A stretch of 5,107 bases of DNA from Kiritimatiellales bacterium (GTDB taxonomy: Bacteria > Verrucomicrobiota > Kiritimatiellia > Kiritimatiellales > Pontiellaceae). Location of the stretch: positions 1 through 5,107 of the forward strand of contig DAOUQA010000157.1 in the NCBI GenBank assembly GCA_030625905.1, given 5' to 3'. Under the pieces are notes generated by a model that did no database searches, was not told the DNA's origin, and saw nothing but the letters and a program-made list of their open reading frames with translations. The translations under genes and the position numbers were made by a program. This document shows positions 1-4,612 of this stretch, piece by piece (within the stretch, counting starts at the first letter, position 1; every line of letters starts with the position of its first letter).

Positions 1-517
1 CACCGAGGAACAGCGCGGCCGGATCCATGAACGCGTCGATGCCGTTGCCCGGCCACAGGACGGCAAGCCCGTCACCCAGCACAAATGCGGAGACAAGACC
101 GCCGAGACCGACCACCGAGCCGACAACGGAGTAGCGCAGAAACGCAGCGAGGTCGGTCTCAAGTCCGGCCAGGAACAGCAAGATGATCGAGGCGAGCGTG
201 GCGATGCCGTACAGCTCGGTCGAGGCCGCGAAACCGGCGTGCTCGGCAAAGAGGACTCCAAGACCGGGAAGGTCGATCATGCCGCCCAGCGCGTAGGGGC
301 CGATGAGCATCCCCGAGGCCAGCTCGCCCAGCACCGACGGCATCTTGAGGAAGCGCTGGAACAGGTAGCCCCCGATCTTGGCGACAATAATAATAACGGC
401 CAATTGGAGAATCAGGTGCATCATCATATGCGTGATGCTATGGCCGGAGGCTTCGGCGGCATGCGCGGCAGCTTCGCCGGCTTGGTGAACAAGGTTGGTG
501 GCGACGGCTTCCTGCAT
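1..517 (-). CDS. Kef-type (CPA2) cation:proton antiporter, N-terminal part
   Basis: The 172 visible residues form the start of an inner-membrane monovalent cation:proton antiporter; the rest lies beyond base 1. Residues 32-56 and about 63-80 look like the first membrane segments. PSVLGELASGMLIGP at 60-74 and FLAGLETDL at 115-123 are typical of the Kef/CPA2 (Na_H_Exchanger) family, which exchanges K+ or Na+ for H+. Residues 1-30 are an Ala/His-rich extension before the first hydrophobic segment. The ATG at 517-515 lies 6 bases after the stop of the EIIA gene. Only a weak GGGAA precedes it, so translation is probably coupled to EIIA. A later start at the Met triplet (residues 31-33) is possible but has no ribosome site either. 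The family is clear; ion specificity, and whether a C-terminal TrkA-N/RCK domain follows, cannot be seen. Confidence 0.88.
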   Translation of the reverse strand, partial: MQEAVATNLVHQAGEAAAHAAEASGHSITHMMMHLILQLAVIIIVAKIGGYLFQRFLKMPSVLGELASGMLIGPYALGGMIDLPGLGVLFAEHAGFAASTELYGIATLASIILLFLAGLETDLAAFLRYSVVGSVVGLGGLVSAFVLGDGLAVLWPGNGIDAFMDPAALFLG

Positions 518-523
518 AGGGTT

Positions 524-973
524 CTATTTCCCGGTAAGTAGTTCGTGCATTTCGTTGTGCGTCTGGCAGGCCAGCAGTTTTTCGCGCTCGGACGACTGGC
601 TGAGCAGTCGGCTGACTTCGGCCAGGAACTGCATGTGCGGCCCCCGGTGCTTGAGCGGGGATATAGTCATGATGAATATCGTGGCTGGCTCGCCATCCAT
701 GGAGTCGAAATCCACCCCTGCCTTATTCAGACCCACGGCGGAAACCAGCGACTTCACCGAGTCCGTCTTGCCATGCGGAATCGCCACGCCGTTCTGCATT
801 CCGGTCGACATCTTTTCCTCGCGTTCAAGGGCCGCCTGGAGCGCTGCATCGCGATCCTTGATCTTCCCGACCGCCACGAGCCGGTCGATCATCTCCGCGA
901 TGATTCCCTGCTTGGTGTCGGCCTTGAGGTCGATCCATACGGTGTCCAGCGATAGCGTTTTCTTAAGCTTCAT
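524..973 (-). CDS. PTS EIIA domain protein (fructose/nitrogen type, PtsN-like)
   Basis: This 149-residue cytoplasmic protein is a stand-alone EIIA domain of the fructose/mannitol/PtsN class (PTS_EIIA type 2), near the family's usual length of about 150. The phospho-acceptor motif is present: STG at 56-58, then NGVAIPHGKTD with the expected active-site His67. GPHMQFLAEVSRLL in the C-terminal half is also typical. Such proteins accept phosphate from HPr/NPr. Those with no EIIB/EIIC partner usually act as regulators, and PtsN controls potassium transport in proteobacteria. Here the only neighbour in the unit is a cation antiporter 6 bases downstream, so I infer a regulatory role on ion transport rather than sugar uptake. 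The start at 973 is preceded by purine-rich AGGGG and AGGAA, the latter unusually close to the ATG. A promoter candidate lies at 1010-1037. Substrate or target is not shown by the sequence. Confidence 0.92.
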   Translation of the reverse strand: MKLKKTLSLDTVWIDLKADTKQGIIAEMIDRLVAVGKIKDRDAALQAALEREEKMSTGMQNGVAIPHGKTDSVKSLVSAVGLNKAGVDFDSMDGEPATIFIMTISPLKHRGPHMQFLAEVSRLLSQSSEREKLLACQTHNEMHELLTGK

Positions 974-1009
974 TTCCTGCCCGCCCCTAAATGGAAAATT
1001 AAGCGGAAC

Positions 1010-1037
1010 ATTGTGGGAATAATCCGTGCAACGTCAA
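1010..1037 (-). promoter_or_regulatory. Candidate sigma70-type promoter for the EIIA-antiporter unit
   Basis: Read on the minus strand, a TTGACG box (1037-1032, 5 of 6 to consensus) is followed after 16 bases by CACAAT (1015-1010, 4 of 6). Transcription would begin near 1003, giving a leader of about 30 bases before the EIIA start. This is the best promoter match on the minus strand of the intergenic region, judged by eye only. Confidence 0.45.
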
Positions 1038-1287
1038 CTGTTTTCTACTCCCGCGAAACCCGAACCGGCGTTCCAAAAGGTTGAAATTAAGCGCCTTTCG
1101 CTTCTCCTTCCATTCCCCTGCCCTATAATCCTTAAAAGTTTATCAACCGGACACAACGGAAAGATGCAAACGAAAATTTAACGGAACACGACGCGCTTCC
1201 TTTCCGGCTTTGCCGCACTCATTGGAGAACCAACTTCAAACACAAGTTCCACCCCTGTAACTATTGGTTTTTTTGCATATTTTCCTA

Positions 1288-1316
1288 TTGCGTTACTGGA
1301 CGCTATCCCCTAATAG
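1288..1316 (+). promoter_or_regulatory. Weak promoter candidate for the HU-like gene
   Basis: TTGCGT (1288-1293) and TAATAG (1311-1316) are separated by 17 bases, and transcription would begin near 1323. Each box matches consensus at about 3 of 6 positions, so this is only a positional candidate. The resulting leader of roughly 70 bases would contain a small hairpin CCGAT/ATCGG (1333-1348) before the ribosome site. Confidence 0.25.
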
Positions 1317-1395
1317 TTTTCCATCGCTGAGACCGATACGGAGATCGGGCAGTATTTGTTGGAACTAACCAGGAAACCATAGAGGAGAAAATACA

Positions 1396-1674
1396 ATGGC
1401 AAAACCCATGACTAAATCACAGATCATCGCGGCAGTAGCAGAGAAAGCGGACATTTCCAAAGCACAGGCCAAGGAAGCCTTGGAAGGCCTCGCAGAACTC
1501 GCATACGAAGGCGCAGTGGACGGATTCACCATTCCTGGCATCGGCAAGCTCGTTATTGTTGACCGCAAAGCCCGCATGGGCCGCAACCCAGCGACCGGCG
1601 AAACCATCCAGATCGCGGCAAAAAGGGTTCTTAAGTTCCGCATCGCGAAAGCAGCCAAAGACGCCGTACTCTAA
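1396..1674 (+). CDS. HU family nucleoid DNA-binding protein
   Basis: This 92-residue protein has the standard length and order of the HU/IHF family. An alpha-helical dimerisation part occupies about residues 5-43 (MTKSQIIAAVAEKADISKAQ). The beta-saddle follows (FTIPGIGKLVIVDRKARMG, 44-62), and then the DNA-intercalating arm GRNPATGETIQI (62-73), whose conserved proline is Pro65. A lysine-rich last helix (79-89) closes the fold. HU dimers bend and package DNA in the nucleoid with little sequence preference. The start is well fixed: GAGGAG (1382-1387) lies 8 bases before the ATG, and the gene ends just before a strong intrinsic terminator (1695-1727). The good ribosome site and dedicated terminator suggest a strongly expressed single-gene unit. 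HU and IHF subunits cannot be separated safely, but the single gene and general arm sequence favour an HU-like homodimer. Confidence 0.95.
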   Translation: MAKPMTKSQIIAAVAEKADISKAQAKEALEGLAELAYEGAVDGFTIPGIGKLVIVDRKARMGRNPATGETIQIAAKRVLKFRIAKAAKDAVL

Positions 1675-1694
1675 TTCTGCGTTTCTACTGCATA

Positions 1695-1727
1695 AACCGT
1701 CCCGCGCAAACGGGACGGTTCTTTTTT
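1695..1727 (+). terminator. Intrinsic terminator of the HU-like gene
   Basis: A perfect 10-bp stem AACCGTCCCG/CGGGACGGTT (1695-1704 and 1711-1720) closes a 6-base loop and is followed by C and six Ts (1722-1727). It lies 20 bases after the HU stop. The lipoprotein ATG begins only 4 bases after the T-run. Confidence 0.95.
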
Positions 1728-1731
1728 ACCC

Positions 1732-1908
1732 ATGAAGACACCATTTAAAATCCTCTGCCTATTGGCCACGGCCGCCATGCTCACTCTCTGCGGCTGCGCC
1801 AGCACCGACGACTACCGCGACGAAAAGGAATATTCCGACATGCCGTGGAACACCCCGCAGCAATGGGAAGGCTCCCGCTCCATTCCCGGCATGTCGCCTG
1901 GCCAGTGA
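1732..1908 (+). CDS. Small lipoprotein of unknown function
   Basis: The frame encodes 58 residues. A basic start (MKTPFK), a hydrophobic stretch (ILCLLATAAMLTL, 7-19) and a lipobox L19-C20-G21-C22 predict a type II signal peptide with lipidation at Cys22, leaving a mature peptide of about 37 residues. The mature part is polar (STDDYRDEKEYS) and ends in DMPWNTPQQWEG (residues 35-46) followed by a short tail with IPGM. I recall similar D-M-P-W-N-x-P-x-x-W-E-G tails in small lipoproteins of Verrucomicrobiota and relatives, but cannot confirm this here. The role is unknown; an envelope location is inferred. The start is odd: no Shine-Dalgarno site exists, because the preceding 37 bases are the HU terminator hairpin and T-run. 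No other in-frame start is available before a stop at 1693. A downstream hairpin (1926-1960) closes the unit. Confidence 0.8.
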   Translation: MKTPFKILCLLATAAMLTLCGCASTDDYRDEKEYSDMPWNTPQQWEGSRSIPGMSPGQ

Positions 1909-1925
1909 TCCCTCATCCATTTAAA

Positions 1926-1960
1926 CGCAAAAAAGCCCGCCGGACAGCAGGCGTTTTGCG
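1926..1960. terminator. Hairpin, probable bidirectional terminator after the lipoprotein gene
   Basis: CGCAAAA (1926-1932) pairs with TTTTGCG (1954-1960). Inside, GCC-c-GC (1935-1940) pairs with GC-a-GGC (1947-1952) around a 6-base loop. On the plus strand the GC stem is followed by only four Ts; on the minus strand it is followed by six. It lies 17 bases past the lipoprotein stop, which supports a terminator role. No minus-strand gene is visible that would use the other direction. Confidence 0.65.
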
Positions 1961-2070
1961 ACTATAGGGGAAGGAACGGTGATCCCGCTCTCCCATTCCA
2001 ACAAGTCCGGAACCATCCACCGACGCCAAGGCTCTGCAAAGACAACTTGATCTAGGTATGCCGAAAAAAA

Positions 2071-2099
2071 CGGTTGATTTTCCGCCGGGTATCTATATC
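2071..2099 (+). promoter_or_regulatory. Weak promoter candidate for tRNA-His
   Basis: A TTGATT (2074-2079) and a TATATC (2094-2099) precede the tRNA, but their 14-base spacing is too short for a standard promoter. Shifting the -35 to CGGTTG (2071-2076) gives 17 bases but a poor match. The rest of the 1961-2119 spacer shows no gene or repeat that I can support. Confidence 0.2.
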
Positions 2100-2120
2100 T
2101 TTCCCGTTCACTTTCGGTTG

Positions 2121-2197
2121 GTGATTGTAGCTCAGTTGGTTAGAGCGCCTGATTGTGGTTCAGGAGGCCGCGGGTTCAAATCCCGTCTTTCACCCCA
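2121..2197 (+). tRNA. tRNA-His, anticodon GTG
   Basis: The cloverleaf reads: acceptor strand GTGATTG (2121-2127); D arm GCTC/GAGC (2130-2146); anticodon arm CCTGA-TTGTGGT-TCAGG (2148-2164) with anticodon GTG at 2155-2157; 5-base variable loop (2165-2169); T arm GCGGG-TTCAAAT-CCCGT (2170-2186); acceptor return CTTTCAC (2187-2193); C73 (2194) and encoded CCA (2195-2197). A G at 2120 can serve as the extra G-1 paired with C73 that marks tRNA-His for its synthetase. Unusually, acceptor positions 5-68 and 6-67 are both T-T mismatches, while the other five pairs are intact. Identity is certain from the anticodon and G-1/C73. The defect could mean a genuine variant, a sequence error or a decaying copy. 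Confidence 0.95.
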
Positions 2198-2202
2198 GTT
2201 TT

Positions 2203-2236
2203 AAGCTCCTTTGCATTGTGCGCAGGAGCTTTTTTT
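2203..2236 (+). terminator. Intrinsic terminator after tRNA-His
   Basis: An 8-bp perfect stem AAGCTCCT (2203-2210) / AGGAGCTT (2224-2231) encloses a 13-base loop and runs into seven Ts (2230-2236). It begins 5 bases after the tRNA CCA end, so the tRNA is a single-gene transcript. Confidence 0.93.
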
Positions 2237-2303
2237 GGTTTGGCCTAAAGATGCCAGAACAGGAAGAAGGCTTTATGCCGGAAATTTCATCCGCCTTCCC
2301 TTC

Positions 2304-2333
2304 TTGGCGTCTCCATGCCCGATTCGCTACAGT
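2304..2333 (+). promoter_or_regulatory. Weak promoter candidate for the djlA-pseudouridine synthase unit
   Basis: TTGGCG (2304-2309) and TACAGT (2328-2333) are 18 bases apart, each about 4 of 6 to consensus. Transcription would begin near 2340, placing the hairpin at 2368-2385 in the leader. It is the only reasonable candidate between the tRNA terminator and the djlA start. Confidence 0.25.
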
Positions 2334-2367
2334 ACGCACTCGAATCAGCCCGCAGCATTAGGATTAC

Positions 2368-2385
2368 GCTCCAAAAACTTGGAGC
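2368..2385 (+). promoter_or_regulatory. Leader hairpin upstream of djlA
   Basis: GCTCCAA (2368-2374) and TTGGAGC (2379-2385) form a perfect 7-bp stem with a 4-base loop, ending 10 bases before the TAGGAA ribosome site (2395-2400). There is no T-run, so it is not a terminator. It could be a leader structure, a protein site or an interspersed repeat; its function is not known. Confidence 0.4.
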
Positions 2386-2406
2386 CTGCGACATTAGGAA
2401 ACAGCT

Positions 2407-3123
2407 ATGACATGGACAGGTAAAATCATTGGCGGGGTGCTCGGCTCCTTCATCGGACCGTGGGGCACGGCAATCGGAATCGGCATCGGGCATCAATTCG
2501 ACAAAGGCGCATCACGCGTGCAGGAAGCCGGCATGGTGATGCAGGTGGCCTTCTTTGGCTGCCTGGCCAAAATGGCCAAGGCCGACGGATCCATCACGAA
2601 AGAGGAGATTAATGCCGTCGAACAAATTATTGCGCGGCTCGGCTACACGCCGAACATGCGTGCGGCCGCCATCGAAATCTTCCGCAAAGCCAAGGACGAT
2701 TCCCACACCGCCGCCGACTATCTCAACCAGCTAGCCTCCGTGATCCGGTTTAATCCGCAAATCGGAATGACCTTTATTGCCGCGCTGCACGCCGTCGCGC
2801 AGGCCGATGGCTCAATCCACCCGAACGAGCGCGAAATCCTGCTACAGGCCGAACGCGCCTTCCGCCTGCGGTCTGGCACCATCGATGCCCTGCTCGGAGG
2901 CGGTCGTACCAACAACCTTGACGGCGCGTATAAGGTGCTTGAATGCGCCCCCGGCATGTCCGATGCGGAAATCAAAAAGATCTACCGCCAAAAGTGCATC
3001 GGCTTCCACCCCGACAAGCTCGCCTCGAAAGGTCTGCCCCAAGAGTTTATGGAATATGCGAACGGCCAACTCGCCAAGATCAACGAGGCCTACGACACCA
3101 TCAAGAAGGCCCGCGCCTTGTAG
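2407..3123 (+). CDS. djlA: DjlA-like membrane-anchored J-domain co-chaperone (TerB + DnaJ)
   Basis: The 238-residue protein has the DjlA order. A glycine-rich N-terminal membrane segment (residues 6-30, KIIGGVLGSFIGPWG then GIGIGHQFDK) comes first. A TerB-like helical domain follows (about 45-160) with two acidic repeats, ADGSIT (59-64) and ADGSIH (133-138). A C-terminal J domain (about 172-238) carries the HPD motif at 201-203 and the DjlA-type HPDKLASKGLP. Escherichia coli DjlA starts with a similar W-G-K-I-I-G segment and GHxFDK and ends with the same J-domain variant. DjlA proteins stimulate DnaK ATPase at the inner membrane; HPD is the residue set needed for that. At 238 residues it is a little shorter than E. 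coli DjlA. TAGGAA (2395-2400) lies close upstream and fixes the start. The pseudouridine synthase begins 17 bases downstream, so the two probably share a transcript. Confidence 0.92.
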   Translation: MTWTGKIIGGVLGSFIGPWGTAIGIGIGHQFDKGASRVQEAGMVMQVAFFGCLAKMAKADGSITKEEINAVEQIIARLGYTPNMRAAAIEIFRKAKDDSHTAADYLNQLASVIRFNPQIGMTFIAALHAVAQADGSIHPNEREILLQAERAFRLRSGTIDALLGGGRTNNLDGAYKVLECAPGMSDAEIKKIYRQKCIGFHPDKLASKGLPQEFMEYANGQLAKINEAYDTIKKARAL

Positions 3124-3140
3124 GTGGGAGATCTGCGACA

Positions 3141-4040
3141 ATGTATTGGGATATGATCATCAAAGAGACCCATCTAGTTCCCGAAGGCATAAGCGGTATG
3201 CGGCTTTCCGATTATGCCCGAACGGCATTCCCGACGATCCCCTCCCGAAAGGGCATTGCAAAAGCCATCAAGCGGGGGGAGCTGCGGATCAATGGGGCGA
3301 CCGCCCAGAGCGGCGACTGGGCGCAGACGGGCCAGACGCTGGAACTCGTGGATCTTCAACAACGCATCCCCAAAACATATCGCTTGCCGCTCGAAGTGGT
3401 CTTCGAAGACGAATACTTGGCTGTAATCAACAAGCCGCCGGGCATCGAGGTGAGCGGCAATAAATTCAAGACGGTTGAAAATGCGCTGGCGGGCCGACTT
3501 TCGCTCTCCACGCAACCGGATGTCCTCGACTGGCCGCGCCCGGTCCACCGGCTTGATTATTCCACCAGCGGCCTACTCCTGGTGGCAAAGACCGCAGGCG
3601 CGCAGGTGTTCCTAGGACGGCAGTTTGAGGAGCGGAAAATCCACAAACGGTATTGCGCCGTGGTGATGGGGTCGGTTGCGACAGCGGGAACGGTTGATGA
3701 GCCGGTCAACGAAGTGTCGGCACACAGTGAGTACACCCCAGTCAAAACAGTCCCATCGCTTCGGAGCGGGCACCTCACCCTCGTCGATCTATTTCCAACC
3801 ACCGGGCGAACACACCAGCTACGCATCCACATGGCGGCCATTGGGCATCCGATTGTCGGCGACCAAAAATATGGGCGGGCGGGGAATGTGCTAAAGGGGA
3901 AAGGTTTGTTTCTGGCGGCCGTCGAGCTTCATTTCCCGCATCCTGTCGATCAGCGGGAAATAACCATCTCCATTGATATTCCGCCCAAGTTTGATTCCCT
4001 GCTTCGGCGCGAACAATCCCGCTGGGAAAAGTATAACTGA
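3141..4040 (+). CDS. RluA-family RNA pseudouridine synthase with N-terminal S4 domain
   Basis: The 299-residue enzyme should isomerise uridine to pseudouridine in rRNA or tRNA. An S4-like RNA-binding domain covers about residues 18-71 (SRKGIAKAIKRGELRINGA at 35-53). The catalytic domain has the RluA signature HRLDYSTSG (136-144) with catalytic Asp139, and GRTHQLRIHMAAIGHPIVGD (222-241). INKPPGIEVSGN and PRPVHRLDYSTSG resemble a subfamily I associate with Bacteroidota; the exact target uridine cannot be told. The reading frame is open further upstream inside djlA, but those codons only mirror djlA. The ATG at 3141 is chosen because GGTGGGAG (3123-3130) lies 10 bases before it and the domain is complete from there. 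An ATG at 3153 is a less likely alternative. The gene probably forms an operon with djlA. Confidence 0.93.
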   Translation: MYWDMIIKETHLVPEGISGMRLSDYARTAFPTIPSRKGIAKAIKRGELRINGATAQSGDWAQTGQTLELVDLQQRIPKTYRLPLEVVFEDEYLAVINKPPGIEVSGNKFKTVENALAGRLSLSTQPDVLDWPRPVHRLDYSTSGLLLVAKTAGAQVFLGRQFEERKIHKRYCAVVMGSVATAGTVDEPVNEVSAHSEYTPVKTVPSLRSGHLTLVDLFPTTGRTHQLRIHMAAIGHPIVGDQKYGRAGNVLKGKGLFLAAVELHFPHPVDQREITISIDIPPKFDSLLRREQSRWEKYN

Positions 4041-4102
4041 TAGAGTCAGAATTCCCCTTAGTCTAGATTAGTGGTTCAGAAATCAGCGGTTGACCCTCTA
4101 TC
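4039..4102. repeat. Inverted repeat between convergent genes
   Basis: GATAGAG (4039-4045) is exactly complementary to CTCTATC (4096-4102). Just inside, TCA (4046-4048) can pair with TGA (4091-4093) with two bases bulged. The arms overlap the stop codon of the pseudouridine synthase (TGA 4038-4040) and that of the small RHH gene (TAG 4100-4098). There is no T-run and the loop is about 42 bases, so a terminator role is possible but not shown. Confidence 0.35.
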
Positions 4103-4277
4103 GTTCCTCAAGTCTGAGCTTTTCCCCAGACTCGGCCCATCGGATCAGGACGATTTTGCAATATTTACTAAGCGAGATGTGCATGGATCCGGCGCGCTGT
4201 TCCAGCTCGTCGACCCGTTTTGCATCCATATTGATGCCGATGGTTTTCGTTCCCTTGCCTATTGGATTTGTTGCCAT
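4098..4277 (-). CDS. Small ribbon-helix-helix-like protein (59 aa)
   Basis: This short frame reads MATNPIGKGTKTIGINMD followed by AKRVDELEQRAGSMHISLSK and a helix YCKIVLIRWAESGEKLRLEE. The order is a basic/polar N-terminus, a beta-strand with alternating residues (TKTIGINMD, 10-18), helix A (about 19-31), a turn, then helix B (about 36-50) starting at LSKYCKIVL. It fits the ribbon-helix-helix fold of CopG/Arc/MetJ-type repressors, which bind DNA as dimers through the strand. AAGGGG lies 4 bases before the ATG, and the good site plus the fold argue for a real gene despite its size. An inverted repeat upstream (4306-4348) is a likely operator. It follows another RHH gene on the same strand and faces the pseudouridine synthase. 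No toxin gene adjoins it, so an antitoxin role is not supported. The specific function is unknown. Confidence 0.72.
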   Translation of the reverse strand: MATNPIGKGTKTIGINMDAKRVDELEQRAGSMHISLSKYCKIVLIRWAESGEKLRLEER

Positions 4278-4305
4278 GATTTCCCCTTTCTTTTGAGTCT
4301 TTAAT

Positions 4306-4348
4306 TAATGTAAACAGGATGGAGGCACTTATAATCCAATTTACATTA
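4306..4348 (-). promoter_or_regulatory. Probable operator and promoter of the 59-aa RHH gene
   Basis: TAATGTAAA (4306-4314) and TTTACATTA (4340-4348) form an exact 9-bp inverted repeat separated by 25 bases. On the minus strand a TATAAG -10-like box (4333-4328, 5 of 6) lies between the arms; no convincing -35 is seen. A dimeric repressor on the two arms would flank the -10 box, which suits autoregulation by the RHH protein. The core TGTAA recurs in the operator at 4613-4642. Confidence 0.5.
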
Positions 4349-4371
4349 TTCCGTTGGTTTTTCATCTGCGT

Positions 4372-4605
4372 TCATTTGTGTTTCAAATCCAGCCCGTACC
4401 GTTTTTGCGTTTTCGCATCCTCCCGGCGGTGTTCCGTCTGTTTAACGGCGAAATAGAGCCTCAATGCGTCCCTTGCGATATCGGCTCGCGACAGTTGGTT
4501 GATTCTCCGGTAGTTCTCTACATATTCATTTATTTCAGGACTCAGCCGGGCACTGATCACATGTGTTTTCTTAATGTTGTTTTCACATGGCAGCTTTTGA
4601 TTCAT
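4372..4605 (-). CDS. Ribbon-helix-helix (CopG-like) DNA-binding protein
   Basis: The 77-residue protein has a clear RHH core. A beta-strand THVISARLS (14-22) is followed by PEINEYVENYRRINQ (helix A), the turn residues LSRAD, and IARDALRLYFAVKQ (helix B). This is the canonical strand/helix/helix order of CopG-type repressors. The C-terminus is a short basic tail rich in K and R. RHH proteins act as dimers on palindromic operators and commonly repress their own promoter in plasmids, prophages and toxin-antitoxin operons. The ATG at 4605 is preceded by AAGTAGGT 4 bases away. A palindrome with flanking direct repeats (4613-4642) overlaps the leader and ribosome site, consistent with self-repression. 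The gene precedes the 59-aa RHH gene and is divergent from an XRE-like regulator. No toxin partner is seen, so it is named only by fold. Confidence 0.82.
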   Translation of the reverse strand: MNQKLPCENNIKKTHVISARLSPEINEYVENYRRINQLSRADIARDALRLYFAVKQTEHRREDAKTQKRYGLDLKHK

Positions 4606-4612
4606 TGATACC

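Larger units (their letters stand above)
974..1395. other. Divergent intergenic region; no gene, possible small RNA
   Basis: This 422-base spacer separates the divergent EIIA and HU genes and contains no convincing reading frame. On the plus strand it holds a small perfect hairpin AAGCG-CCTTT-CGCTT (1089-1103), an exact TATAAT (1124-1129) lacking a good -35 box, and AACGGAA twice (1155-1161, 1180-1186). It also has an inverted pair CGGAAAG/CTTTCCG (1157-1163 and 1200-1206), a CGGC-TTT-GCCG hairpin (1205-1215), and AACCAA (1228-1233) that can pair with TTGGTT (1264-1269) running into seven Ts (1268-1274). Together these could be a short RNA starting near 1136 and ending near 1274, but each piece is weak alone. 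The HU leader follows from about 1317. Confidence 0.5.

Noticed and set aside
239..541. Plus-strand 100-codon frame opposite the antiporter
   Set aside because: Antisense to the conserved antiporter motifs, low-complexity composition and no ribosome site.
495..1022. Plus-strand open frames opposite the EIIA gene (also 545-955)
   Set aside because: They lie antisense to a clearly recognisable EIIA protein and show no domain-like sequence; the frames are mirror effects of GC-rich coding DNA.
1365..1658. Minus-strand frame opposite the HU gene
   Set aside because: The HU family protein on the plus strand explains the coding signal; the reverse frame has no recognisable features.
1979..2050. 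GTG-initiated 23-codon frame after AAGGA
   Set aside because: Short, no recognisable sequence and no sign of conservation; a chance purine run before GTG is likely.
2943..3140. Upstream extension of the pseudouridine synthase frame into djlA
   Set aside because: The added residues mirror the J-domain coding sequence, and a ribosome site supports the start at 3141.
2777..3463. Plus-strand 228-codon frame spanning djlA and the pseudouridine synthase
   Set aside because: Out of frame with both genes and rich in P, R, S and T as expected of a shifted GC-rich frame.
4330..4335. Exact TATAAT on the plus strand
   Set aside because: No -35 box at a usable distance and no plus-strand gene downstream; the same bases fit the minus-strand RHH promoter better.
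4372..4605. Toxin-antitoxin pair built on the 77-aa RHH protein
   Set aside because: RHH proteins are often antitoxins, but the adjacent gene is another RHH-like protein and no RelE, MazF or PIN-like sequence is visible.
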